Under the pieces are notes generated by a model, which worked only from the letters and a program-made list of their open reading frames with translations, was not told the DNA's origin and searched no databases. Positions 9,337-17,959 of a DNA stretch of 64,000 bases are shown here, in pieces. Source of the DNA: CAVXJN01 sp963762165 (GTDB lineage: Bacteria; Pseudomonadota; Gammaproteobacteria; JASBUN01); contig CAVXJN010000003.1 of assembly GCA_963762165.1 (NCBI GenBank), positions 806,001 through 870,000 on the forward strand. Reading direction: 5' to 3'. The position numbers and the translations under genes are program-made. The number at the start of each line of letters is the position of its first letter. Position 1 is the stretch's first letter.

Positions 9337-9831
9337 TCAGGCCGCGGGATTGCGGCGCGGCGGCAACAAGTCTTCGCGGGCCAGGTGTTCCTGCAGTTGA
9401 GTGGGACTGAGTTTGCTCAGGTCCTTGGCGAGCTCCACGGTGCGCACGCCATTGAGACGGGGTTCCATGGCCGCGCGCAGGTGACCGAGCATGCGTTTTT
9501 CCGATACCAGCACCACGTCTGAAGCGCCATGTTCCTGCGTTAGTCGGCAGCACTCCTGGGCGATGTCATTGGCGAAACGCCGGTCGTATTCCTCTTCGTG
9601 TTGGGTGCGGTGATCGTCATAACCGTGAGCGGCCCCGCCGATGCCGCCGCGGTTGCGGCCGGACTTGGGCTCGCTCCACAGATCCGCGCCGGAGGCGTCG
9701 TGCTGTGGATTACTGAGGGCGGTCAGTTCGACCAGGTTCGGGCCGGATTCCAGTTCCGGAAACTGCGATGACTCCAGGGTGAAGAAACGGGCGCGAGCGC
9801 CATTGGCGACCACCACGCAGTATTGATTCAT
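9337..9831 (-). CDS. Host attachment family protein
   Basis: A 164-residue soluble protein opening MNQYCVVVANGARARFFTLE, typical of the family annotated as 'protein required for attachment to host cells', which has an eRF1-domain-1-like fold. The middle contains the Gly/His-rich GGIGGAAHGYDDHRTQHEEE, and the second half VVLVSEKRMLGHLRAAM is also family-like. The molecular role is not established. The ATG at 9831 has an excellent GGAGGAAG ribosome-binding site. The longer upstream reading is rejected because it is Arg/Pro-rich and passes through a hairpin. Confidence 0.75.
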   Translation of the reverse strand: MNQYCVVVANGARARFFTLESSQFPELESGPNLVELTALSNPQHDASGADLWSEPKSGRNRGGIGGAAHGYDDHRTQHEEEYDRRFANDIAQECCRLTQEHGASDVVLVSEKRMLGHLRAAMEPRLNGVRTVELAKDLSKLSPTQLQEHLAREDLLPPRRNPAA

Positions 9832-10210
9832 AGACTCTTCCTCCATGATTTGAATGCGCGCCGGGCGCGCAGGGCGAACAGCCGAGCCGAAGGGCTCGGC
9901 TAAGGGAAAGGTTTGCAGGTGGGTTTGGCATGGCCGCCGGGACGGGGCTGCGCAAAGTCGTGGTGGCGGTGCGCGGCGCTGGCAGGCAACCCGGGGGCAT
10001 AGGGAAATCGCTGTCTGGCTGTCTATCCTACTTATGAGTATGAACGTAAATCCCGGTTTGACCAGCAGCCGCACAACGCAGTCGGACCTCGTTCCATCCC
10101 CGCCGATGGTGTAACCTAAATCAAACGAAACAGCGCCTTAGACCGCGTTTGCGGACACGTTTTCCGCCATTTCGCGGCCGACGACACAAATATACGGAGA
10201 CTGAAGTCCG
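9832..10210. other. Divergent intergenic region with a leader hairpin
   Basis: About 380 bases between the host-attachment gene and the AsmA-family gene. At 9880-9901 AGCCGAGCC and GGCTCGGCT form a 9-bp stem with loop GAAG, which would lie in the 5' leader of the host-attachment mRNA. No convincing promoter pair was identified for either gene. Confidence 0.5.
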
Positions 10211-12249
10211 ATGAAAAAAATCCTAAAAATCCTCGGCATAATCGTCGCCGTGCTGGTGGCGTTGTTCGTGGTTGCGGCGATCGCCCTGACGCTGTTTTTC
10301 GATCCCAACGACTATCGCGAGGATATCGCGCGTTACGTACAAGAGCAGACGGGACGGGAGCTCAAGATCGAAGGGGATTTGTCTCTTTCCTATTTCCCTT
10401 GGATTGGGATAGAAATTGGCAAAGTCGAACTGGGCAATGCCCCGGGCTTCGGTCCGCAGCCGTTTGCCCAGGTCACAAAAGCCGGAATCAAAGTGCAGTT
10501 GCTGCCGCTGCTGCATAAAGAACTGGTAATGGACAAGGTGATTCTCGACGGCTTGCAGCTCAATTTGGCGCGCAACGAAAAAGGCGTGAGCAATTGGCAA
10601 GATCTGTCGAAGCCGGCGCCGGGAACCAAGCCGGCGGAACCGGCGCCTGCCGGCGGGGGCCCGGGGCTGGCGACGTTTCGATATCAGCGGCGTCGACGTC
10701 AGCAACTCCAACCTGGAATGGGATGACCGCCAATCCGGCAGTCACCTGGCGATCCGCAACCTCAACCTTACCACCGGCCACCTGGGCGGCGGCAATCCGG
10801 TTCCCGTGTCGCTCAAATTCGATTTCCTGCAGGACCCGAAAGCGCCGCCGCGGCATTTCGATTTGGACGCGAAAGTCGATTTGAATCTGGACCAGGGCAC
10901 ATTGGCGGTAAACGATCTGCACGGCGATTTCGCCGGTCTGGTCGATCTGAAAGCACAGGTGCAGGGCCAGGGTTTGAACGATAAGTCCCAGTTCACCGGG
11001 CATATCGAAGCTGGGTGAATTCGTTCCCCGCAAAGTCCTAAAGGAGCTGGGCGTGCAACCACCGCAAACGGCCGACGAGACGGTGCTCGGCAAGGCGTCA
11101 CTCGCAAGTGACTTCAAGGCCACCACGGACAGTGTCGCGTTCACCAACTGGTGGCAGCACTGGACGACACCAAACTGCAAGGTCAGTTCGCAGTGGAGAA
11201 TTTCGCAACTTCGGCGATGCGCTTCGATCTCAGCCTGGATGAAATCGACGTCGACCGTTATTTGCCGCCTGCGACCAGAAAAATCCACGACCAGGACAAG
11301 ATCGTGGCCGCGCCGGAAACAAATCCCGCAAACGGCGCGCAACCCACGAAGGCGAGCCGGATATGATTCCGGTCGATACTTGTGCGCGGCTTGAACTCAA
11401 TGGCACCCTCAAAATCGGCAAACTCAAAGCCTACAATCTGCACTCCGAGCAGATAGCATTGACGGTCGCCGCCAAGAAAGGTGATGTGCGCATCAATCCC
11501 GCCAGCGCCAAGCTGTATGGGGGTACCTACAGCGGGGATACCCACATCGATGTGCGCGGCAAGCAACCGGTGATTTCCGTGGACGAAAAGCTTGCCGGGG
11601 TTCAGGCGCAGCCGTTGTTCAAAGACGCGGCGGACAGCGACCTAATCAGCGGCACGGCCAATTTGAGCGCCAAGCTCAATACCACCGGCGCCAAGCTGGC
11701 GCAGATCAAGCGCGGGCTCAACGGCGATATCGCCATGGCGTTTGAAAACGGCAGCATCAAAGGGATCAACATCCCGCAAATGATCCGTAAAGCCAGTGCT
11801 GCTATACAGCGGTCAGTCCGCATCTGCCGATGAGCCGCAGCAAACCGACTTTACGGCTTTGACCGGCACCGCCAAAGTGCAAGAACGGCGTCGTCAACAA
11901 TCAGGATCTGAACCTGAAAAGTCCGCTGCTGCGCGTGGACGGTAGCGGCACTGCAGATCTGGTGCAAGGAGCAACTCGACTACACGGTGAAAGCGGTCAT
12001 CGTCGCAAGCCTCCAAGGTCAGGGCGGCGCCGCACTGGACAAACTCAAGGGCGTGCCTATCCCGGTACATATCGGCGGCAGTTTCAATGATCCAAATTCA
12101 AGGTCGACGTGGCGCAGGCATTGACAGAGCAACAGAAGCAGCGTCTGGAGAAGAAGGTCGATGAGCAGAAAGAGAAGTTGCGCGAAAAAGCCGAAGACAA
12201 GCTCAAAGACAAATTGCCGGGCATTGGGGACTTGTTCAAGCGCAAATAG
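10211..12249 (+). CDS. AsmA-family protein, heavily frameshifted
   Basis: Begins MKKILKILGIIVAVLVALFV, a single N-terminal membrane anchor, then FDPNDYREDI, the signature opening of AsmA proteins. These are inner-membrane-anchored periplasmic proteins implicated in outer-membrane lipid homeostasis. The protein continues through several frames: SNSNLEWDDRQSG (after about 10665), LDDTKLQGQFAVENF, then ELNGTLKIGKLKAYNLHSEQ, NGDIAMAFENGSIKGINIP, and a Lys/Glu-rich C-terminus ending GIGDLFKRK. At least six frame changes are needed between 10660 and 12100. Total span corresponds to about 680 residues. The reading is good at the level of protein content but the sequence as given encodes only fragments. 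Confidence 0.75.
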
Positions 12250-12292
12250 CGCGCTCCAAAGGCGGCGGTTTGACCATGTTATTCTTCGTGCC

Positions 12293-13366
12293 ATGACTGG
12301 GTGGATTCATTTGCGCGCGGGTGCTGTCGTGGTTTGACCGGCACGGTCGCAAAGACCTGCCCTGGCAGCGCACTCCGACGCCCTACCGGGTATGGGTGTC
12401 GGAGATCATGCTGCAACAGACGCGCGTAAGCGCCGTGATCGAATATTATGCCCGTTTCATGGCGCGGTTTCCCGATCTGAAGGCCTTGGCCGCCGCGACC
12501 GAAGACGAAGTGCTGCACCTCTGGTCGGGGCTGGGCTACTACGCCCGGGCGCGCAATCTGCATCGCGCCGCGCAACTGGTCCGAGACGGCACGGCGGCCA
12601 TTTTCCCCGTGATTTCGACGCCATCGTGCAATTGCCCGGCATCGGCCGTTCCACCGCGGGTGCCATCATGGCACTGGCGTTCGGCGAACGGCATGCCATT
12701 CTCGACGGCAACGTGAAGCGGGTTCTGGCGCGGTTTCACGAAATCGAAGGTTGGCCCGGGCCGCCTTCGGTGGCGGCGGAACTTTGGTCCGTCGCGGAGC
12801 AGCCATACGCCCGAGGCCCAGCGTCGCTGAGTACACCCAGGCGATGATGGATCTGGGCGCTACGATTTGCGTGCGCAGCCGGCCACGCTGTCAGGAATGT
12901 CCTTTACACCATGACTGCGGCGCCCACAGGTCGGGGCGAACCGCGCTGTTTCCGCACCCGAAACCGCGAAAGCAATTGCCGGTGCGTACGGCGCGGTTGT
13001 TGCTGTTGCGTAACGAGCGCGGCGGCATTTTGCTGGAGCGGCGTCCGCCCAGCGGCATCTGGGGCGGGCTTTGGAGCCTGCCGGAATGGCCGCCGGAAGA
13101 GGACCTCGAACAATGGTGCGCGGCCCGGATTCGGCTGCAGGGTCACCCAGGCGCGGACCTGGCCGACATTGCGCCACACCTTCACCCATTTTCATTTCGA
13201 CATGGTGCCGGTCGTGGTCCAGGTGGCTGGCGACGGCGGCGCTGTGCGCGAAGGCGCGGAGCAGATCTGGTTCGACGCCGCGCAGCCTCAGCGCTTGGGT
13301 TTGGCGGCACCGGTAAATCGCCTGCTGCATACATTACAGCTGGAATTCGAAGGAGCCCTGATATGA
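12293..13366 (+). CDS. mutY: A/G-specific adenine glycosylase MutY, frameshifted
   Basis: Removes adenine mispaired with 8-oxoguanine. Visible parts in order: WFDRHGRKDLPWQ and SEIMLQQTRV (catalytic Glu), the helix-hairpin-helix with LPGIGRSTAGAIMALAFGE, the catalytic Asp in ILDGNVKRVLARF, the iron-sulfur cluster loop CVRSRPRCQECPLHHDC, and a C-terminal NUDIX-like domain that recognises 8-oxoG. Frames change near 12605, 12795 and 13185, and probably near 12310, so the exact start is uncertain (12293-12321). The full span of about 357 codons matches the family. The stop overlaps the yggX ATG by ATGA, a typical mutY-yggX operon. Confidence 0.88.
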
Positions 13367-13635
13367 CCCGCAACGTGCACTGTGTAAAGCTGGACCGAGA
13401 AGGCGAGGGCTTGGACAGGCCGCCGTATCCCGGCGATCTCGGCAAACGAATCTACGAAAATATTTCCAAAGAAGCCTGGCAGCTGTGGCTGGGCCAGCAA
13501 ACCATGCTGATCAACGAATACCGCCTTTCGCCGATCAATCCGGAACATCGCAAGATGCTCGAGGAACAAATGGAAAAATTCCTGTTCGGCGAAGGCGCGG
13601 AAACCCCCCAAGGTTATACCCCTCCCGCAAAATAA
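13363..13635 (+). CDS. yggX: Fe(2+)-trafficking / oxidative damage protection protein YggX
   Basis: A 90-residue protein with MTRNVHCVKLDREGEGLDRP and YPGDLGKRIYENISKEAW, diagnostic for YggX, which protects iron-sulfur clusters and helps iron trafficking. It is translationally coupled to mutY by a 4-base overlap. That is functionally sensible because MutY is itself an iron-sulfur enzyme. Confidence 0.95.
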   Translation: MTRNVHCVKLDREGEGLDRPPYPGDLGKRIYENISKEAWQLWLGQQTMLINEYRLSPINPEHRKMLEEQMEKFLFGEGAETPQGYTPPAK

Positions 13636-13707
13636 ACGGCCGCGCGCTGGTTCGGTGAGCGAGAAGCCCTAAACTGGCAACCAATAGTCGGTCAGGGAGT
13701 CGACCTT

Positions 13708-14199
13708 ATGGTGTCCAACAATGCTTCGTCGCACGGCCGGTCGGAACGCAATCTGAAAAAACTGCGGGCGTTGGCCCGGCTGCTCGACAATGCGATTCCG
13801 CTGCCCGGTGGCTACCGCATCGGACTGGACGGGTTGATCGGCTTGATACCGGGCTTCGGCGACGCGGTTGGCGCCTCGTTGTCGGCGTATATCATTTTGC
13901 GCGCGGCGCAGATGGGCGCCTCGTGGACCACGTTGCTGCGTATGACGGGGAATGTTCTGATCGACGGTTTCGTCGGCTTGATCCCGATCCTCGGCGATTT
14001 GTTCGACTTCGCATGGAAAGCCAATCAGCGCAACATGGTGCTATTGGACGAGGCGCTGCAGAAACCGCCGGCCGGCGGGACGCCGGAACATCGCCTGCGC
14101 CTGGTCGCCGTTGTCATCGTGGCGCTGCTCGGTGGTCTTGTGATCTTGTCGATCTACTTGTTCATCAAACTGCTGCTGGTGTTGTTTGGCGGCCATTGA
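13708..14199 (+). CDS. DUF4112 membrane protein
   Basis: A 163-residue protein. The N-terminal half contains LARLLDNAIPLPGGYRIGLD, then GLIGLIPGFGDAVGASLSAY and the related VGLIPILGDLFDFAWKAN, the paired glycine-rich motifs of DUF4112. The C-terminus is a strongly hydrophobic helix (LVILSIYLFIKLLLVLF). Function is unknown. It starts 73 bases after yggX and is convergent with the radical SAM gene. Confidence 0.8.
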   Translation: MVSNNASSHGRSERNLKKLRALARLLDNAIPLPGGYRIGLDGLIGLIPGFGDAVGASLSAYIILRAAQMGASWTTLLRMTGNVLIDGFVGLIPILGDLFDFAWKANQRNMVLLDEALQKPPAGGTPEHRLRLVAVVIVALLGGLVILSIYLFIKLLLVLFGGH

Positions 14200-14229
14200 G
14201 ACGCGACGCGCGCGGGCCGCGTGCAACCA

Positions 14230-15314
14230 TCAGCGAGTCGGTCCAGTCTCGGTTTCGTATTTTTTCAACAGGATGCCTTCGTCGCCGCAGCAACTGGCGG
14301 CGCATTTCTTCACGGCGTGCAACTGAGCCGAATCGCCGTCCAGATACGCATCCACCGGCAGATTCTCCCCGGCACAGTCGCAGCCCTTGTCGTCGTACAC
14401 ATAGACATTTTGCAATCCCGCCGTGCGCGCAGCATCGTGCGCCTGCCACAAAGTCGCGGATGGCGTCGGCGGCACATCGGCCAGTTTGTAGGCGGGGAAG
14501 AACTTGGTGATGTGCCAGGGACTTTCAGCACCCGAGGTTTTCCCGGATCCAGGCGGCGATTTCCGCCAGTTCCTCGCGGATCGTCGTTCTTGCCCGGAAT
14601 GACGTTGGTGCGGGTCTCGACGTGGATGCCGAGTTTGGCAGCGCGGGCAATGGAGCCGAGCACCTGCTCCACCTTGGCGGTGGGGCAGATCTCACGGTAG
14701 AAATCGTCGCGCAGGCTTTTGACATCGGAACAGAGTACGTCCACATGCGGCGCCATCAGTTCCAGCGCTTCGTCGGTGACGTAGCTGTTGGAAACATACA
14801 CCGTGTACAACCCGGCCTCATGGGCGAGCGCCGAGACGTCGAGCACGTACTCCAGCCACACTGCGGGTTCCGAATAGGTGAAGGCGATGCCGTCCGCGCC
14901 ATGGCGGCGCGCGGCTTCGACCAGCTGTTCTGGCGTAACGTACGCTGAGGTGGAAGCGCCCCGCGCTAGATCGTCCAACGCGGTCACTCCCCAGGAGATC
15001 TCCAGGTTGTGGCAACCGCCGCAGCGGAAGTTGCAACCGTAACTGCCGACCGACATCACCCGGGTACCTGGCCGATAGTGGCGTACCGGCTTGTCTTCGA
15101 TAGGGCCGACGTCGATCGCGGACAAAATGCCGTAGGACAGGTTGTAGAGGGTTCCGTTGCGATTGACGTGCGCTTGGCAGAACCCGCGCTGCCCATGCCG
15201 CAACTTGCAGCGCCACAAACACAGATTGCAGCGCGTCGTGCCGTTCTCCAGGCGTTCCTGGAGCCGGGTCTCGATCAGCTGATACTGTTGCGGAGCGAGC
15301 GTTTGGTTCGACAT
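14230..15314 (-). CDS. amrS: AmrS-type radical SAM protein (PflA-like), frameshifted
   Basis: Radical SAM enzyme with the cluster motif CNFRCGGC (CxxxCxxC), preceded by N-terminal CNLCLWRC and GFCQAHVN, as in the AmmeMemoRadiSam system protein. The rest reads FTYSEPAVWLEY, VSNSYVTDEAL and HVETRTNVIPGKNDD. The frame breaks near 14575, where EELAEIAAWIRENLG continues in another frame, and again near 14530, after which WHITKFFPAYKL leads to a Cys-rich end (CDCAGE, CAASCCGDEG). The usual partners (MEMO, AMMECR1) are not in the window. Substrate unknown. Confidence 0.8.
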
Positions 15315-15429
15315 GGGACGGCTGACCTCTATGGCGGACCCACCACCCTAATGCAGCCGGTTTGCCGCCGCAACCACGGTTTGAACGCGGTGGTTGAACC
15401 CGACCAGCCTGCCCCATGCGGCAATCTCC

Positions 15430-15458
15430 TTGACTCCCGATACTTCACCCGGTTTAAT
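15430..15458 (+). promoter_or_regulatory. Sigma-70 promoter of tRNA-Phe
   Basis: TTGACT at 15430-15435, a 17-base spacer and TTTAAT at 15453-15458. Five of six bases match consensus in each box, and the spacing is ideal, with initiation expected a few bases before the tRNA. Confidence 0.75.
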
Positions 15459-15470
15459 TACGCCCTTCCC

Positions 15471-15546
15471 GGCCAGGTAGCTCAGTTGGTAGAGCAGGGG
15501 ACTGAAAATCCCCGTGTCGGCGGTTCAATTCCGTCCCTGGCCACCA
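15471..15546 (+). tRNA. tRNA-Phe (anticodon GAA)
   Basis: A 76-base cloverleaf with acceptor stem GGCCAGG / CCTGGCC, anticodon stem GGGGA / TCCCC around loop CTGAAAA and encoded ACCA. The loop gives GAA, reading phenylalanine codons. It lies downstream of a strong promoter and convergent with the kai-operon kinase gene. Confidence 0.97.
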
Positions 15547-15657
15547 ATTCCCCCAGCTTGTTTGCCGTCCAGCGGCAACCCCACGGGTCCCACGCTGGCC
15601 GGCCACTCCCGTCTGCCGCGGGGCCCGGTGCGCCGCTGCCCCCGGGGACCGACCCGA

Positions 15658-17313
15658 CTAGGGCGTTCTGCGGGCCGTGAGGCTCCTGGCTACCGCGTAG
15701 AGTTCGTTCTGATCGACTGGTTTCGAAATGTGGGCTTGATAGCCGGCGTGCAGGGCTTCGCGGCGATCTTCGCGGCCGGCGAAAGCCGATACCGCCACCG
15801 CTGGCAAATCCTTTCCCGAGCGACCGGTTGCGCGGATCCGGCGGATGAGTTCGTAGCCGTCCGTGTCAGGCAGTCCGATGTCACTCAGCAGAAGATCAAC
15901 CGGATTGCGCTCGATGGCAGCCAAGGCTTCAGTCGCGGTTGCCACCGCCGCCACGATTTCCGCTCCTGCGCTCTTGAGCAGTTGTACGAGTATCTGCCGT
16001 GCATCGATCTCGTCTTCCACCAGCACAATACGCACGTCCTGCAGCAATGAGGCGCGCAGCGCGGAGAGCGGTGCACCGGCGGTCGCCACGACGCGAGTGG
16101 ACATCGGAATCCGGATCGTGAATGTAGCCCCGTGGCCTGTCCCGTCACTCTGCGCCCGTACCTCGCCGCCATGCAGTTCGGTGAGCTGTTTCACGATTGC
16201 AAGCCCGAGCCCCAGGCCGCCCGAGCGGCGGGTGGTGGGGGTTTCGATCTGTTGATAGAGCTGGAACAGCCGTGGCAGAAATTCCGCAGCGATGCCGATG
16301 CCGGTATCGGAAACGTCGACTTCGGCGAAGGCCCCCCGCGCACGTAAGCGCACTGACACTTCACCGCCCTCCGGTGTGAACTTCACGGCATTTGAGAGCA
16401 AATTCCAGACAACTTGCCGCAGTCGATCGGCATCTCCGCGCACGGTGACTGGTTCTGGCCCGAGCTCGGTGTTGAGCGTGATTCGCTTCGCATCCGCGGT
16501 CGGCCTAATGGTGGAAATCGCGGCATTTATCACCCCCTGCAGGTCCGCCGGCCTCAAGTCCAGACGTAGTTTACCGGCCACCACCCGGGAGACATCCAGC
16601 AGGTCGTCGATGAGCTGGCTCTGCGACCAGGCGTTGCGCTCGATCACCTCAAGTCCGGTCTGGAGCGCCTCGGGGAGGTCGCTGCGCTGGCGGAGTACCT
16701 GAGTCCATCCCAGAATCGCGTTCAAGGGCGTGCGAAGTTCGTGGCTGACGACGGCAAGGAACTGGTCGCGCGCGGCGTTGGCCTGTTCGGCAGCTTGGCG
16801 TCGGACTTCCTGCCGGCGGGCGCGCTCGCGGGCGGAGAGGTCGGTGGCGACGATGCCAAACCGATTGGCGCCCTCTTCGGGCAGGCGGTTGAGCGCGAGT
16901 TGCACGGTGATCGCCTCGCCATCCGCGGTGCGAAGCTTGCACTGACCGTGCGCTATGCCTCCCGCCGCCGCTTCCATCAGGCTTGTAAAATCCTCTCGAG
17001 ATTCATCTTGGACGAACGGAAGGATCGAATGGCCACGCACGCGCTCGAGGGGCTGCCCTACCAGATCGGCGAAGAAGCGGTTGCAGTAGACGATCGTGCC
17101 GTCTGCCGCGACCGTGAGGGCGCCCTCCTGCATCTGCTCGACGAACATGCGAAACGGCTCGTCCGGGCTCTCGAGCGTATAGACCTGCTGACCGCTAGGC
17201 CCGTCGACAACCACTGCGTCCACCTCACCGGCGTGAATCGCGGCCAACGTTTCCTCTGCCTCTTGCAGGCGGCGCTGCAGCCCCGGGTCGGGGCTGTCTT
17301 CCTGTTTAGACAT
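15658..17313 (-). CDS. Soluble PAS hybrid histidine kinase/response regulator of the kai operon
   Basis: A 551-residue cytosolic kinase without membrane segments. Order: a short helix ending ETLAAIHAGEVDAVVV (about 21-36); a PAS domain (about 50-160); HisKA with the phosphorylatable His191 in VVSHELRTPLNAILG; HATPase_c with NLLSNAVKFT, DTGIGI and GGLGLGLAIV; and a receiver domain (about 428-545) with acidic VEDE, phospho-acceptor Asp478 in LLLSDIGLPDTDG and Lys531 in SKPVD. It starts inside the end of the second kaiB gene (8-base overlap), so it is very probably cotranscribed with the Kai genes and transmits their state. No DNA-binding output is attached, so a further partner is expected. No frameshift is present. 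Confidence 0.9.
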   Translation of the reverse strand: MSKQEDSPDPGLQRRLQEAEETLAAIHAGEVDAVVVDGPSGQQVYTLESPDEPFRMFVEQMQEGALTVAADGTIVYCNRFFADLVGQPLERVRGHSILPFVQDESREDFTSLMEAAAGGIAHGQCKLRTADGEAITVQLALNRLPEEGANRFGIVATDLSARERARRQEVRRQAAEQANAARDQFLAVVSHELRTPLNAILGWTQVLRQRSDLPEALQTGLEVIERNAWSQSQLIDDLLDVSRVVAGKLRLDLRPADLQGVINAAISTIRPTADAKRITLNTELGPEPVTVRGDADRLRQVVWNLLSNAVKFTPEGGEVSVRLRARGAFAEVDVSDTGIGIAAEFLPRLFQLYQQIETPTTRRSGGLGLGLAIVKQLTELHGGEVRAQSDGTGHGATFTIRIPMSTRVVATAGAPLSALRASLLQDVRIVLVEDEIDARQILVQLLKSAGAEIVAAVATATEALAAIERNPVDLLLSDIGLPDTDGYELIRRIRATGRSGKDLPAVAVSAFAGREDRREALHAGYQAHISKPVDQNELYAVARSLTARRTP

Positions 17314-17590
17314 TTTCGAGTCCGAGACTGGTGAGGATACGCTCCTCGGTGAAGAGTCCGGTGATGCGCAGGACCGGCTCGGGGGCGCGGCGAATAAGCG
17401 CCGGCGCCGCCACAACGGAGGCTTCGCGCGTGCGCTCCGGCTGTTGCTGGATGTCGATGACCTCAAGCTGGTAACGCGATTTGAGGTGCGTCTCGCACAC
17501 GCGGCGAACGAGCTCCAGCGCAGCGCCCGAGCGGGCCGACTGTCCCTGTATGAAGAGCTCAAGTACGATTTGCTGCGTGTTGGTCTCCAT
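17306..17590 (-). CDS. Divergent KaiB-like protein (KaiB2)
   Basis: A 94-residue KaiB/thioredoxin-like protein: VLELFIQGQSARSGAALEL, YQLEVIDIQQQPE, AAPALIRRAPEPVLRITG. The APEPV segment aligns with the KaiB proline region. The following GLFT replaces the GDLS of canonical KaiB and so lacks the Asp, and the N-terminal strand also differs. It may not undergo or regulate fold switching in the same way, or may bind the kinase and not KaiC. It follows kaiB1 by 6 bases and overlaps the kinase ATG. Confidence 0.8.
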   Translation of the reverse strand: METNTQQIVLELFIQGQSARSGAALELVRRVCETHLKSRYQLEVIDIQQQPERTREASVVAAPALIRRAPEPVLRITGLFTEERILTSLGLENV

Positions 17591-17596
17591 GCCGAG

Positions 17597-17959
17597 TCAG
17601 CCAGGTCCAAATTCCTTTAGATCCAGGGCAACCATCGCCCGGTCGGCGTTGGACAGATCGCCAATGACGCGCTTGACGGGTTCAGGCACTCGACGCACCA
17701 GAGTCGGGATGGCCAGGATCTGATCGGCCTTGGCGAGCTGGGGCTGGCGCATCAGATCGATAACTTCGATTTCATAGCGCCCGGCGCCGATGTACATATC
17801 GCACAGGCGTTGCAGGTTCGCGAGGGCGGTGCGAGACTTCTGATTCTCGCCCGCGACATAGAGGCGCATGGTCCATACGCCATCATTTTGGGTCGAGGGG
17901 CCCGATTGATCAGCGGTCATTTCATTCTCCAGGTCCAAAGGACCAGTTAATTCAGTCAT
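17597..17959 (-). CDS. kaiB: KaiB-family clock protein (KaiB1)
   Basis: A 120-residue protein. After an approximately 30-residue acidic N-terminal extension, the KaiB fold runs MRLYVAGENQKSRTALANL, YEIEVIDLMRQPQLAKAD and ILAIPTLVRRVPEPVKRV followed by IGDLS. This follows cyanobacterial KaiB closely, including the Gly and Asp of the GDLS segment that controls fold switching. KaiB binds the KaiC CI ring and shifts the KaiC cycle. The start overlaps the end of kaiC by 4 bases, so translation is coupled. The N-terminal extension is longer than in cyanobacterial KaiB; an internal ATG at residue 14 could also be used. Confidence 0.9.
   Translation of the reverse strand: MTELTGPLDLENEMTADQSGPSTQNDGVWTMRLYVAGENQKSRTALANLQRLCDMYIGAGRYEIEVIDLMRQPQLAKADQILAIPTLVRRVPEPVKRVIGDLSNADRAMVALDLKEFGPG

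Noticed and set aside
15658..17610. Kinase start at 17610, giving a 650-residue protein
   Set aside because: The extra 99 residues are Ser/Arg-rich and simply the out-of-frame reading of kaiB2. MSKQEDS at 17313 fits the domain layout and overlaps the kaiB2 stop as expected in an operon.
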